NCBI GenBank assembly: GCA_036426205.1
Contig: CM071573.1
Location: 40,211,205 to 40,275,204 of the forward strand
Length of the DNA stretch: 64,000 nt
From: Ascaphus truei
Taxonomy: Eukaryota; Chordata; Amphibia; Anura; Ascaphidae
Reading direction: 5' to 3'
Numbering within the stretch: position 1 is the first letter of the stretch; every line of letters starts with the position of its first letter. The notes under the pieces were generated by a model that did no database searches, had not been told where the DNA came from, and was given only the letters and a program-made list of their open reading frames with translations. Positions 23,047-35,164 of the stretch are shown here, piece by piece. Made by a program: the position numbers and the translations under genes.

Positions 23047-24370
23047 TTAAAATCTTGCGATCGCTGGCGAGATATGGGCAGGGAGTGGCAGCTCCCTCTG
23101 CAACAGGAAAAAATCACTGGCTGAGCCCTTTTGAGAGAGGCAATCATCATGTCGCCGGTTACTCACCTGTTTTGGGAATTTTGCTATCGCAGATAATCAA
23201 GGCTTTCTATATACTGTCATAGCAACCCTCAAAAAAATGTCGGCGTAAACGGCCCAGCGATTTTTTTTTTGACGCCTTATAGAATTAGCCCCTTAGTGTC
23301 CCCTTTATGTGTAGTCAACCAAGTATCTAAATCATGCTCTGTGTCCTAATTATGCTGCACACAATTTCTCACTATTGGATAGTGGGGGCAAAGCATAAAC
23401 TGAGAATAACAAGTTCTTTGGCATTAGCTCTACGAAATATTTGAAACATTAATTTTGCTTCCTTTTGAAATTGATCCAGATACTAAATAGTCAAGAACAT
23501 CCAAGGGCTCTGGCATTCTCTCACTAACGTTTTCCTGGCACACAAACAACTTGTGATGATTAAACAAGTGGTGACAACTCACCCCCATACAAAGTACAAT
23601 AATGATAGAGAACAATTAAGAGCACATTCAGATGGCTCAGGTAAGTCATTCACAGGGCCACCGACAGCGTTCCTGGTGCCCAGGACTAGAGTTTCTATGC
23701 CTGAACCGCGCCTGTGTCAGCGGTTTTGCAACCCCCCATCAGGAAAGATCCCCACAAAAGGAGAGGACGGGGAGGCTGCGTGTTGAGGCTACATCACAGA
23801 TGGAACTAAGCACCCCATACATGTCACTTTTTGCTTCTTATCCTCTCTAACGTTTAAGCTTATACTTGCTGTACAACACAGTTTGTAAAGCAAAGGCAGG
23901 CTCAAGGAAGTGACGACCCCTCTTCAAAACATTGATGTATGCTTAGTATATAACTATTATAAAAATATATGTTTACACACTGGTATCTTTTTGTTTTAGT
24001 CCATGTTGCCTTTTCCCTTTCTGTTTTCTGAAACGCTTATTATTTAATGCAGAGAAAATACTGTTTGCAACAGGTGCTAACCTGTATAAAAATAGCCATT
24101 ACCCTATATACTGTATGTCAAAAAGCAACCAGAATATTGGAAGGCCAGTTATTTTCATCTGTAGCACTAATGTTTGAGGTTTGGATGATAAGTAATACCA
24201 TGTGTGGACCTTCATCACAAGAACATTTTGTATAATGTGTGGCAGCCCATCATACTACTCCCTGAGATACAGTATATGAATGGGATGGCAATAAGAAGAT
24301 TCATTGCAAAACTAATCCTGTTGAGGAAAACTCCACAGATTTTTTCAATATAAATAGACAGGTAACTGTA
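23047..24370. other. Unclassified sequence
   Basis: No gene or known repeat recognised. Open frames on both strands (23430-23615, 23553-23850) lack family resemblance. Confidence 0.4.
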
Positions 24371-24649
24371 TTGTGGATGGATTGAACGTTTCGGTCCAAA
24401 CGTAGAGTATTGTCAAGAGGTCAAAGGTTTGCGTTTGGACACAGGGTGTAACCACACACTCGAGACATTATTCATCTTGAGATGTGAGTGCTCCTACCTC
24501 AGTTTGTAATAATAAGACTCGTGCCACTTCTTTTTCTCGTTTTTGTTTCCCAAGGGAAATTGCCACACATTTATATGAACAACAAACTACTTCCGGCGCC
24601 TGAAGGTAATTATAAAGTCCAGAATACAAGAAATGGCAAATGTGGATAG

Positions 24650-25170
24650 AACCATATAATTGAGTCCATTCAGGTGGATCCAGATATGCCTCAAATGTCC
24701 ACGAAGATATCCTCAGGACATGTAAAAATAAACACACAGAGAAATCATAGTGTATACCGCTGACTCACTAAAATGACTAACAAAACAAACAATAACCAGA
24801 AACAACACTAAACATATAACAAAACTAGACTGAACACTGGACTAACAAACATACATTACATATAAATGCTAGTAAACTGCTGATAAAGTTAAATAAAATA
24901 TATGAAAAAGAAAGACAATCCGAGGTTTGGATCGCAGAGATAGTGTTGCGCTGATGCTCATCAGTGTGGGAAAAATTAGAGCCCTACTTACAACAAGAAA
25001 GGTAAATTCAGGCACATCTGATATGAAGATATCCAAGGAGACCGCCTGTCCACTCTAGGGTGACTCCCACAGCTGTCTAGCTAAATGAGAGAATATATGG
25101 AGCAGGAAAATCTGATATGAAGTCCACATGGGGGGAGAGGGGACTCTTGGAAACCCACGTGTGCTCCTCT
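24650..25170 (-). repeat. Inverted arm 1 of the Penelope-like region
   Basis: The reverse complement matches 27822-28245, including CAGAGGAGCACACGTG, CATATCAGATGTGCCTGAAT and AGGATATCTTCGTGGACAT. Arm 1 holds about 100 bp more than arm 2. Confidence 0.8.
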
Positions 25171-25334
25171 GTGGGACGCCTGAGCTGAGTGTGTATCTGT
25201 AGATCATCCGGCGCCGTCTAATCACTCAGAATGAGTGTATGAGGCTGCTTCTAACGTGGCTGCCTTGCTTGGACTGAATGAGCCGGATGCGTGCACGCCT
25301 CTCTGGATCAGCTGATGAGAGGAGTTAATAGACA

Positions 25335-25895
25335 TTGGCCAATTTGGTTCAGGATTCCACCATAACACAAATCATTCCACTGAAACCCTCTATTATTTTC
25401 AAAAGGGCTGCCAATATAAAATCGAAATTGACACCAAGTTGCCCCTTGGGAATCACAAAAACTACTCTAGAGAGCATCACAGAAGATTTTTTTTACTTGT
25501 GTCATGTACGGTGTTCTCATATCGTACAAATAAGAGCACATTCGTGTCCAATTTGACATCAAAAAGATATCATACCGTATAAAATCATACATCAATTGTC
25601 ATAATCTATTCGTCATATACATTTTACTGTGCACGTGCGGCCTACATTATGTGGGGAGGACGGGTAGATCATTTTCAGATGAGAATTTATGAACACGGGA
25701 ACAATATTAGGAAGGGACTCACTGCACACAGTTTCACATCATGTCTTGAAACACCATAGCCCAAATCCTAAAGGTTTGGTGAGTCAGGCAATTGAGACTG
25801 CTCAACGGAATTGGAGAGGAGGAAAAAAGTTAAATCAGATCAGAGGGCGAGAAGCCTACTTAATCTATGAATTAACGACTCTCCCCTAATGGATT
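25335..25895 (+). pseudogene. Penelope-like polyprotein C terminus with GIY-YIG endonuclease remnant
   Basis: The first frame has PSIIFKRAANIKSKLTPS, typical of Penelope linkers in frogs. An unannotated frame at about 25605-25670 gives VIYILLCTCGLHYVGRT, the GIY-YIG signature. The next (25689-25889) gives AQRNWRGGKKLNQIRGREAYLIYEL then NGLNIDFDL, the usual C terminus. Frame changes break it. Confidence 0.75.
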
Positions 25896-26098
25896 AAACA
25901 TTGACTTTGATCTGGGAGCATTCCTTGTGTGAACAAGGGCCCAGATAAAAGGGTTAGAAGTATGCCTCCTCTCCATGTCCTATTTCCATTTATTATTGTT
26001 ATTATTAATAATAATTTATGGTTATTACTATTCCTTCATTTATCTTATTCTATATTCATATCTCTATGCTATTGACTGAATGCACAGATAGGAGCATA

Positions 26099-26277
26099 TA
26101 CAGTTGTGTGAAAAAGAAAGTACACCCTCTTTCAATTCCATATCAGGACATACAGTAATAACAATCATCTGTTCCTTAGCAGGTCTTAAAATTAGGTAAA
26201 TAAAACCTCAGATGAACAACAACACATGACATATTACACCGTGTCATGATTAATTTAACAAAAATAAAACCAAAAAA
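26099..26277 (+). mobile_element. Terminal piece of a Tc1/mariner-like element
   Basis: CAGTTGTGTGAAAAAGAAAG is preceded by TA, then GTACACCC and the TTCCTTAGCAGGTCTTAAAA block. I recognise this as a repeat common in vertebrate genomes. Only one end is present. Confidence 0.5.
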
Positions 26278-26868
26278 GTGCTCTGAGCGACAGATGGGCG
26301 TGGCTATGACGCGCACAGGTAGGCGTGGCCATGAGGTCACACCCTGATTGGGGACCCTGAAGGGAGAAATAGCGGTGGAACCGGTAAACATCTCAAAAAG
26401 ACTTATTTAAGAAAAAGTCTGGCTTCACAGTACATATTAGCGCAGTGACGGATTATCCCTGCAATTCCTGGTTACTATTCCTAAATAAGACATTGCCTGA
26501 AGCCGGAACCAGTCCCAGGCCTCCTTGCTACTCAAAACTCTGCATAAAGTTAATATTTGCTTTGGGAATACGGGGTTTTTTTTCTGTGCTTGGAGCAAGC
26601 ATAAAAAAAATGCAGAGTAATCCCTTTAGCCCCAGGAGTTGAGGGAATGAAACAGGGTAACAATCCTATAAAACTATTCACCCCTGGACCACCTCATTGT
26701 AAAGGTTTCCAGTCCTGCATTTTTCAAACGAAAATTTATTTTCTCCTTTTGACATATAAAAGTATATTTCAAATATTATAAAAGATGGCTAAATGAAGCA
26801 AATTATATTTGCTGCTAGGAGGAGTGATAGCTATCGACCGTTTGAATTTTTTAATGCAGTCTTCTAAA
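26278..26868. other. Unclassified sequence
   Basis: Includes GGCGTGGCYATGA repeated twice (26296-26336). No gene seen. Confidence 0.35.
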
Positions 26869-26907
26869 ATGAAAGAGAGAAACAAAGCTGTTAAATAGTA
26901 GTGTGTT

Positions 26908-26910
<3 letters not shown>

Positions 26911-26965
<55 letters not shown>
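26911..26965 (+). repeat. (CA)n microsatellite
   Basis: Uninterrupted CA dinucleotides, about 27 copies. Confidence 0.97.
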
Positions 26966-26968
<3 letters not shown>

Positions 26969-27447
26969 GTACTCATATACATAATATACATATACCCTGA
27001 TTATACCCTGATTTGGCAATAGAGTTTGATGTCAAGCTGCAGCAGCGCGAAAAGACTCTATTCAGAGTCTTTCCCCCGAGCTGCCGGCTCAACGCTCACT
27101 GCCGTGCGCATGCGCGGCCGAACTATATAAAGTCAGGCTTTAACACAGCCAATTATAAGTGCCACGCGTGCACGGTGGAGCAAGCGCAGGCACTATATTA
27201 CGGGCCTTATTTAGGTTATTTATGTTTTATGTAGTAATGCTGTATTTTCTTTTTTGTGTTACTTTAACACTATGCCACATAGAGAGATGGAGAGATGTAC
27301 TGTATCAGTAATCTCATTCCCACATAGCAATTTGTAACTATCCATGGCCAATGGGTGGTTTGCACAGACGTCCCACAGAGGAGCATACGTGAGTTTCCTA
27401 AAATTAAAGAGAAAAAAAAAAAGCTGTTAAGTAGTAGTGTGTTGTGT

Positions 27448-27449
<2 letters not shown>

Positions 27450-27505
<56 letters not shown>
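27450..27505 (+). repeat. (CA)n microsatellite
   Basis: About 28 CA copies, followed by interrupted CACACC. Confidence 0.97.
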
Positions 27506-27506
<1 letters not shown>

Positions 27507-27821
27507 ACACCCACACACCCCCCACACAATATGTCAACTATACATATACCCTATTTGGGCAAAAGAGTTTCATGTCAAGCAGCAGCAGCGCGAAAATACT
27601 CTATTCAGAGTATTTTCCCCGATCTGCCGGCTCAACGCTCACTGCAGTGCACGCGTGTCCGAACTATATAAAGTCAGGCTTTAACACAGCCAATTATGTA
27701 CTGTAGTAATGCTGTGTTTGCTTTATTGTGTCACTGTAACACTATGCCACATAGAGAGATGAATCAGTAATCTCATTCCCACATAGTCATTTTTAAGTAT
27801 CCATGGCCAATGGGTGGTTCG

Positions 27822-28245
27822 CACACGCGTCCCACAGAGGAGCACACGTGAGTTTCCTGCAGCCCCTCCCCTAGTGGACTTCATATCAGATGTGCCTGAA
27901 TTTACCTTACTTGTTGTAAGTAGGGCTCTCATTTTTTCCACACTTAAGAGCATCAGCACAACACTCTCACTGCGATCCAGACCTCGGATTGTCTTTCTTT
28001 TTCATATATATGATAAAATGTTATTTTACTTTATCAGCAGTTCACTAGCATTTATATGTAATGTATGTGTGTTAGTCCAGTGTTCAGTCTAGTTTTGTTA
28101 TGTTTAGTGTTGTTTCTGGTTATTGTTTGTTATGTTAGTAATTTTAGAGAGTCAGCGGTATACACTATGATTTCTCTATGTGTTTATTTTTACATGTCCC
28201 GAGGATATCTTTGTGGACATCTGAGGCATATCTGGTATTTTGTAA
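27822..28245 (+). repeat. Inverted arm 2 of the Penelope-like region
   Basis: Direct-strand partner of 24650-25170. Confidence 0.8.
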
Positions 28246-28421
28246 AAGTAATTTGTTGTTTGTATTTATGTTAACCTGATCTGTATCACTCAGATATTCC
28301 TTTAGGCAGCCTTGTACATACATATATGTGTATTATTCCATTTGGATTACAGCTGTGAATTTTACTGTGTTTATTATTAGCACTCCTTGTACATCACAAC
28401 CTAATCACCAGTCACCTAGAG

Positions 28422-28781
28422 CAGCGGTGCACAAACTGGGGGACACTCCCCCAGGGAGGCAGGAGATTTTTCTGGGGGGGGGGGGCGCGGGCGGTTGCAG
28501 AGGCCTCGCGCTCTTCCCCAATGCAATTAAATTACATGCCAGGGGATCGCGGGAGTCCTCTGCAACGCCATACTTAGCGAGGTTCAGGCGCTCTGTGACG
28601 CATCACGATCGCTAAAGCGGCGTCAAATGATGCCGCAGGGCCATGTGACGTAACATCACATGTGTCAAATGATGCCATGCCCCGCAGCATAATTTGACGC
28701 AGGTCTAGTAGGGAGTGAGGGGGCGCCAGCGTCAGGCAGGGAAGACAGTGGGGCGCAGCAGCAAAAGTTTGCGCTCCCCTG
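28422..28781. mobile_element. hAT-like MITE with exact 8-bp target duplication
   Basis: Termini CAGCGGTGCACAAACT and AGTTTGCGCTCCCCTG. Flanked by ACCTAGAG at 28414-28421 and 28782-28789. 360 bp, no coding capacity, GC-rich interior. Confidence 0.85.
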
Positions 28782-29796
28782 ACCTAGAGCATTAGTGCTA
28801 TAGCACTATTCTTTACTGCACAACGCATTTATATGAATTACAATACTTCCTTCTTGCTGACCCTCTCTCTTACTGATTGACAAAAAGCTAAGGTTTAAAG
28901 AATTGGGAATAGCAACCTGGTTCTGTCCCTTGCAAGAATTAAATAAGGCTGGATTTAGATATGACACTATTATGAGCATTATCCACCAGGCTCCGTTAAA
29001 TCAGGCAAAACACATTATCTATAACAAGAAGGTTAATGCGTATTCTCAAAGATAATAGAATGCAAAATCAACAGCTGTTCTACATCTCATTAGCAGAAGC
29101 TTAAGATATCATTATTGTGACATAACTTTGCCTTATATTCCAATAACATGACGTTAACTATGTCTTCATGTATCTGCGATCCAGAGATGGGAATTAACAT
29201 TGTAAATAATGCTATATTAGTCAATTTATGCTTAACTGTAGCGTTACACCAATCCAGAGCCTGCAAAAGCCCTAATTCATTTGAATGCGAGTAAGAGCAA
29301 GTTTGAGTATTAACGTTAAGAACCTATGTTAACCTTAGCAGACTTATGTGGATATGCAATATCAGGCTAACACTTCATTTGCATGTCTTTAACAACTGCC
29401 ATTATAGTTAACGCTATGATTTGTATGGACAAGAACATGAGTTAATGTTACACTATTGGCCTTTGACGATACCCAGTTAGTCTCAACGTGATGGTAAGTT
29501 ACGTTAATGTAACGTTAAGTCAGTTGGAGCTTTCTGGATCTGAATCTCGGAAGGCTGAATAACCAAGGCATGCAGCATATATTTCTATGTCTCCTCTACA
29601 TGCGAGGACAATCCAAACTCGAGCTCCAGCTGGCTCTTTGCATGCAAGAGATGATTTCGAATAAGGGTTGCTCAGGAATAGGGATCCTATCCTCCAAAGA
29701 GCATGGTGTTGAAAGTTGATTACACATCGTCTTGGTGTTACTTGGAAGATACAGTCGTCTGAGTGTAGCGTAAAGAACACTTGGCATACAATTAGA

Positions 29797-29965
29797 TTGT
29801 AACCTCTACGGAGCAGGGACTCCTCTTCTACAATTTTACTTTTATGTCTGAAGCACTTATTCCCATGATCTGTTATTTGTATTATTTGTTATTTATATGA
29901 TTGTCATATGTATTACTGCTGTGAAGCGCTATGTACATTAATGGCGCTATATAAATAAAGACATA
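29797..29965 (+). repeat. L2/SINE-type 3' tail
   Basis: ATTGTAACCTCTACGGAGCA...GTGAAGCGCTATGTACATTA and GGCGCTATATAAATAAAG followed by (ACAT)n. Repeated at 33112-33293 in copy 2. Confidence 0.6.
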
Positions 29966-30101
29966 CATACATACAAACATACTTTACTCATCCGAGTTAT
30001 TTCTCTCCTAACCTCTACTAACCTCAGTGGACAGCAGGAATGTAGAGGGCAAACTTTTGCACCTCTGAGAACTGAACCTCTTTCCCACCGTTGATATAGA
30101 T

Positions 30102-30548
30102 CAGTGATTTCCAACCTTTTTTGTTTGGGGGAACCCTTGAAGTATTTCGAAAAATCTTGGGGAACCCCTATCTGGCTGACACATAATATGTTCGACAGGG
30201 GTCAGTCACAAAACGTCACACCTCACAAGCCACCTCTATTTCCCACAATCTACCCATGTATTTCTCTCCCATCCGTCTCACTAACTCTCCCCCCCTCCCC
30301 GCCTTGCATGTATTTATCCCTTGCGTCTCACTCTTACTCCCTCACTCACTCCCTCCCGCCCCCCTTCTCTCACTCACCCCTACCTTCCATCAATTACCCC
30401 ACTCTCATTCAATCCACCATACAAAATACATACCAAAAAAACTCACCACCAGGGGGGATAGGGGGGCGGTCTGTGGTCCATAGGAGGAACCCCTGAGACT
30501 GCTTGAAGGAGCCCCAGGGTTCCAAGGAACCCTGGTTGGGAATCACTG
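30102..30548. mobile_element. hAT-like MITE with exact 8-bp target duplication
   Basis: Termini CAGTGATTTCCAACC and GGTTGGGAATCACTG. Flanks ATATAGAT at 30094-30101 and 30549-30556. C-rich interior without a real gene. Confidence 0.88.
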
Positions 30549-30857
30549 ATATAGATGCATGTAACAGTAGAAAAGTATCACAGTCACAACTATGAGCAGC
30601 ATAAGCAGTAACCTGATTTAGTTACTGTAGCGTTGCAAAAACAAACAGCAATTAAAAAACAATATAAACGTTTATTTTCTCTTGACATTGGGAAACAGTG
30701 CAAATAGCAGTCAGGAGATGGGACCGACCTGTGTATTCAGTTGAACAAACACGATTATTTGCACACTGCAAAAAACATAATTATATGAAAGTCAGATGTC
30801 CTATCCAATTATTTTTCTTATGAAACCAGTGTAGAATGTCTATTATATAACTGATTT

Positions 30858-30985
30858 TATATATATATATCTCTCTATATATATATATATATATCTATAA
30901 ATATATATATTATCTATATAATATATATATATTATATTATTTATATCTTATCTATAATTATATATATCTATATAATATACTATAG
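30858..30985. repeat. TA-rich microsatellite
   Basis: Interrupted (TA)n. Confidence 0.9.
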
Positions 30986-31609
30986 GAATAAAGAGTTCTT
31001 CAGTATTAGGTGATACCTTTTTTATTGGACTAACAATTTATGTCATAGGACAAGCTATTATTCTTCACTATCCCCGGCACTGGACTAACACTGCTATTTT
31101 CTGCTTTATATATATATATATACACACACACACGCACACAGTATTGCACTGCAGTTTCTGCTTTCTGAATCTCAGGGATTATTTTCCCAATATCATAAAA
31201 GGCATGTACTTGATTTTCCCACTTTTGATTACGTGTGACCCTCATCATTTTCCTTTCAGATTACTACAACCTTGTGCTGTGTTCCTTAACTTATATATTT
31301 TCTCCTTTACAACAACCTTGTTGTTACCAAATTGACTATTCGTGACAGGCCGACGACTTCCTACCACTACTTCAAAGCACATCTCATGCTTCTCTCGTCA
31401 CTTTTTTCTGTTATACACTCACTGACTGGCTCATTTAAAGTTGTTATTTTGGAAAATTAAAACTCGGAACATTAAACTCACATACTTTTTATTTGAATTA
31501 TGTAACCCCTCTTATTTCCCTGTATGTGTCAGGGAAGGGTCCTGAGTCCACCCTCCCGTAGTACACCATAGTCAGGCCCACCAGACGAGATGTGTGTGTG
31601 TGTGTGTGT

Positions 31610-31616
31610 ATCTATA

Positions 31617-31649
<33 letters not shown>

Positions 31650-31658
31650 TAATATATA

Positions 31659-31711
<53 letters not shown>

Positions 31712-31715
31712 TTAA
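31610..31715. repeat. TA-rich microsatellite
   Basis: (TA)n preceded by (TG)n at 31590-31608. Confidence 0.9.
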
Positions 31716-31798
31716 ATGTCAAATAGAACAGTGACACTCCCGTAGGGCACAGGTAGGTTGCAGGTGCATGTCCCATAAAAATAATACTGTATATACTA

Positions 31799-31928
31799 GA
31801 TACCGTTCCGAAGTCCGGCAATCAAGAGACAGCACTCTAAAGGTAGTTCTTCAACTCAAGTTTATTAGTGAGACAAATGTTACATCAAGACCTGGTGTCT
31901 CTTGATTGCCGGACTTCGGAACGGTATC
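31799..31928. repeat. Foldback with 33-bp perfect arms
   Basis: Left arm 31799-31831 (GATACCGTTCCGAAGTCCGG...) and right arm 31896-31928 are perfect inverted repeats around a 64-nt spacer. Related foldbacks lie at about 35030-35155 and 45947-46097. Confidence 0.9.
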
Positions 31929-31944
31929 GTATATATATACTAGC

Positions 31945-32363
31945 TGATATACCCGGCATTGCCCGGGATGTAATTTTGGGGGGGCGGACGACAGGGTTGG
32001 GCTTCCCCCCCCTTGACAGCTAGGTAGGTGACTCAGTTGACTGAGTGTGTGGGTGGATGGGTGACTGAGGGGGTGGGTCGGTGACTGAAAGGGTGGGTGA
32101 GTTTGGGTCGGTTTGACTTTGCGTCGCTTTGACTTTGGGTCGCTGGGTGGGTGGGTGACTTTGGGTTGCTGGGTGGGTGGGTGACTTTTTTGGGTGGGTG
32201 ACTTTGGGTGGGTGGGTGACTTTGGGTCGCTGGGTGGGTGGGTGACTTTGGGTCACTGGGTGGGTGGGTGACTTTGGGTCGGTGGATGGGTGGGTGACTG
32301 AGTGGGTTGGTGACTGGGGGAAAGTGGGTGACTGGGGGAAAGTGGGTGACTGGGGGAAAGTGG
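31945..32363 (+). repeat. 5' part of an element starting TAGCTGATATACCCGGC, with minisatellite
   Basis: The start can form a small CCCGG/CCGGG hairpin. It then runs into GGGTGACTTTGGGTCGCT-type tandem repeats and stops at the duplication border. The full version is at 35165-37130. Confidence 0.6.
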
Positions 32364-33413
32364 TTTCTACAAAGATAATAGAATGCAAAATCAACAGCTG
32401 TTCTACATCTCATTAGCAGAAGCTTAAGAATCATTATTGTGACATAACTTTGCCTTATATTCCAATAACATGACGTTAACTATGTCTTCATGTATCTGCG
32501 ACGCCAGAGATGGGAATTAACATTGTAAATAATGCTATATAGTCAATTTATGCTTAACTGTAGCGTTAACACCAATCCAGAGCCTGCAAAAGCCCAATTC
32601 ATTTGAATGCGAGTAAGAGCAAGTTTGAGTATTAACGTTAAGAACCTATGTTAACCTTAGCAGACTTATGTGGATATGCAATATCAGGCTAACACTTCAT
32701 TTGCATGTCTTTAACAACTGCCATTATAGTTAACGCTATGATTTGTATGGACAAGAACATGAGTTAATGTTACACTATTGGCCTTTGACGATACCCAGTA
32801 GTCTCAACGTGATGGTAAGTTACGTTAATGTAACGTTAAGTCAGTTGGAGCTTTCTGGATCTGAATCTCGGAAGGCTGAATAACCAGAATGCAGCATATA
32901 TTTCTATGTCTCCTCTACATGCGAGGACAATCCAAACTCGAGCTCCAGCTGGCTCTTTGCATGCAAGAGATGATTTCGAATAAGGGTGCTCAGGAATAGG
33001 GATCCTATCCTCCAAAGGCATGGTGTTGAAAGTTGATTACACATCGCTTGGTGTTACTTGGAAGATACAGTCGTCTGAGTGTAGCGTAAAGAACACTTGG
33101 CATACAATTAGATTGTAACCTCTACGAGCAGGGACTCCTCTCTACAATTTTACTTTATGTCTGAAGCACTTATTCCCATGATCTGTTATTTGTATTATTT
33201 GTTATTGATATGATTGTCATAGTGTATTACTGCTGTGAAGCGCTATGTACATTAATGGCGCTATATAATAAAGACATACATACATACAAACATACTTTAC
33301 TCATCCGAGTTATTTCTCTCCTAACCTCTACTAACCTCAGTGGACAGCAGGAATGTAGAGGGCAAACTTTGCACCTCTGAGAACTGAACCTCTTTCCCAC
33401 CGTTGATATAGAT

Positions 33414-33845
33414 CAGTGATTTCCAACCTTTTTTGTTTGGGGGAACCCTTGAAGTATTTCGAAAAATCTTGGGGAACCCCTATCTGGCTGACACATATAT
33501 GTTCGACAGGGTCAGTCAAAAACGTCAACACCTCACAAGCCACCTCTATTTCCCACAATCTACCCATGTATTTCTCTCATCCGTCTCACTAACTCTCCCC
33601 CCCTCCCGCCTTGCATGTATTATCCTTGCGTCTCACTTACTCCTCACTCACTCCCTCAGCCCCCCCTTCTCTCACTCACCCCCTACCTTCATCAATTACC
33701 CCACTCTCATTCAATCCACCATACAAAATACATACCAAAAAAACTCACACCAGGGGGGATAGGGGGGCGGTCTGTGGTCCATAGGAACCCTGAGACTGCT
33801 TGAAGAGAGCCCCAGGGTTCCAAGGACCCTGGTTGGGACTAGCCT
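33414..33845. mobile_element. hAT-like MITE, copy-2 version with damaged right terminus
   Basis: Left end CAGTGATTTCCAACC after ATATAGAT. The right end reads GGTTGGGACTAGCCTG instead of GGTTGGGAATCACTG. Confidence 0.75.
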
Positions 33846-34127
33846 GATAGATGCATGTACAGTAGAAAAGTCACAGTCACAACTATGAGCAGCATAAGCA
33901 GTAACCTGATTTAGTTACTGTAGCGTTGCAAAAACAAACAGCAAATAAAAACAAATAAACGTTTATTTCCTTGACAGGGAAACAGTGCAAATAGCAGTGA
34001 GAGGGACCGACGTATCAGTTGAACAAACACGATTGCACACGTGCAAAAAAACATAAATATGAAATCAGAGTCCATCCAAATTCTAGAAACCAGTAGAATA
34101 GAATCGATATATAAAGTATAAAAAATA

Positions 34128-34156
34128 TATATATATAATATATATATATATAGATA

Positions 34157-34226
<70 letters not shown>
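34128..34226. repeat. TA microsatellite
   Basis: Long nearly pure (TA)n. Confidence 0.92.
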
Positions 34227-34227
<1 letters not shown>

Positions 34228-35164
34228 CAGAATAAATGAGTTCTTCAGTATTAGGTGATACCTTTTTTATTAGACTAACAATTAGTCATGGACAAGCTAT
34301 TATTCTTCACTATCGCAACTGGACTAACACTGCTATTTTCTGCTTATATATATATATATACAACACACACGCACACAGTATTGCACTGCAGTTTCTGCTT
34401 TCTGAATCTCAGGATTATTTTCCCATATACATAAAAGGATGTACTTGATTTTCCACTTTGATTACGTGTGACCCTCCATCATTTTCCTTTCAGATTACTA
34501 CAAACCTTGTGCTGTGTTCCTTAACTTATATATTTTCTCCTTTACAAACAACCTGTGTTGTTACCAAATTGACTATTCGTGACAGGACGACGACTTCCTA
34601 CCACTACTTCAAAGCACATCTCATGCTTCTCTCGTCACTTTTTTCTGTTATAACTCACTGACTGGCTCATTTAAGTTGTTTTTTGTGAAAATTAAAACTC
34701 GGAACATTAAACTCACATACTTTTTATTTGAATTATGTAACCCCTCTTATTTCCCTGTATGTGTCAGGGAAGGGTCCTGAGTCCACCCTCCCGTAGTACA
34801 ACCATAGTAGGCCCCCCAGACGAGATGTGTGTGTGGTGTGTGTATATATATATATAATATATAATATAATATATATATATAATATATAATATATAATATA
34901 TATATATCTATATATATATATATATATAATATATATATATATATATGTCAAATAGAACAGTTGACACTCCCGTAGGGCACAGGTAGGTTGCAGGTGCATG
35001 TCCCATAAAAATAATACTGTATATACGAACCGTTCCGAGTCCGGCAATCAAGAGACAGCACTCTAAAGGTAGTTCTTCAACTCAAGTTTATTAGTGAGAC
35101 AAATGTTACATCAGACCTGGGGTCTCTTGATTGCCGGACTTCGGAACGGTATCGTATATATACT

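Larger units (their letters stand above)
26869..27858 (+). repeat. Two tandem units, each with a (CA)n microsatellite
   Basis: Unit 1 about 26869-27406, unit 2 about 27407-27858. They share GCTGTTAARTAGTAGTGTGT, (CA)n, CAGCAGCGCGAAAA, ACTATATAAAGTCAGGCTTT and CCATGGCCAATGGGTGGTT. Unit 2 runs into inverted arm 2. Consistent with tandem Penelope terminal repeats. Confidence 0.75.
24371..28245 (+). mobile_element. Penelope-like element region with inverted and tandem terminal repeats
   Basis: A C-terminal Penelope-type coding remnant on the plus strand (25335-25895) is framed by inverted copies of one sequence (about 24650-25170 reversed, 27822-28245 direct). Between them are two tandem repeat units. 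Penelope-like elements are known for terminal repeats in direct or inverted order. Boundaries are approximate. A degenerate hammerhead-like block lies near 24376-24420. Confidence 0.55.
29050..32363 (+). repeat. Tandem duplication, copy 1 (about 3.3 kb)
   Basis: From CAAAGATAATAGAATGC through a hAT MITE, TA repeats and a foldback to the GTGACTGGGGGAAAGTGG minisatellite. The same order recurs in 32372-35583. Copy 1 looks cleaner: its MITE has perfect termini and target duplications. Confidence 0.9.

Noticed and set aside
23430..23615. Possible PLAT exon of gene A on the minus strand
   Set aside because: The frame lacks PLAT-type strand motifs and has no fitting splice phase.
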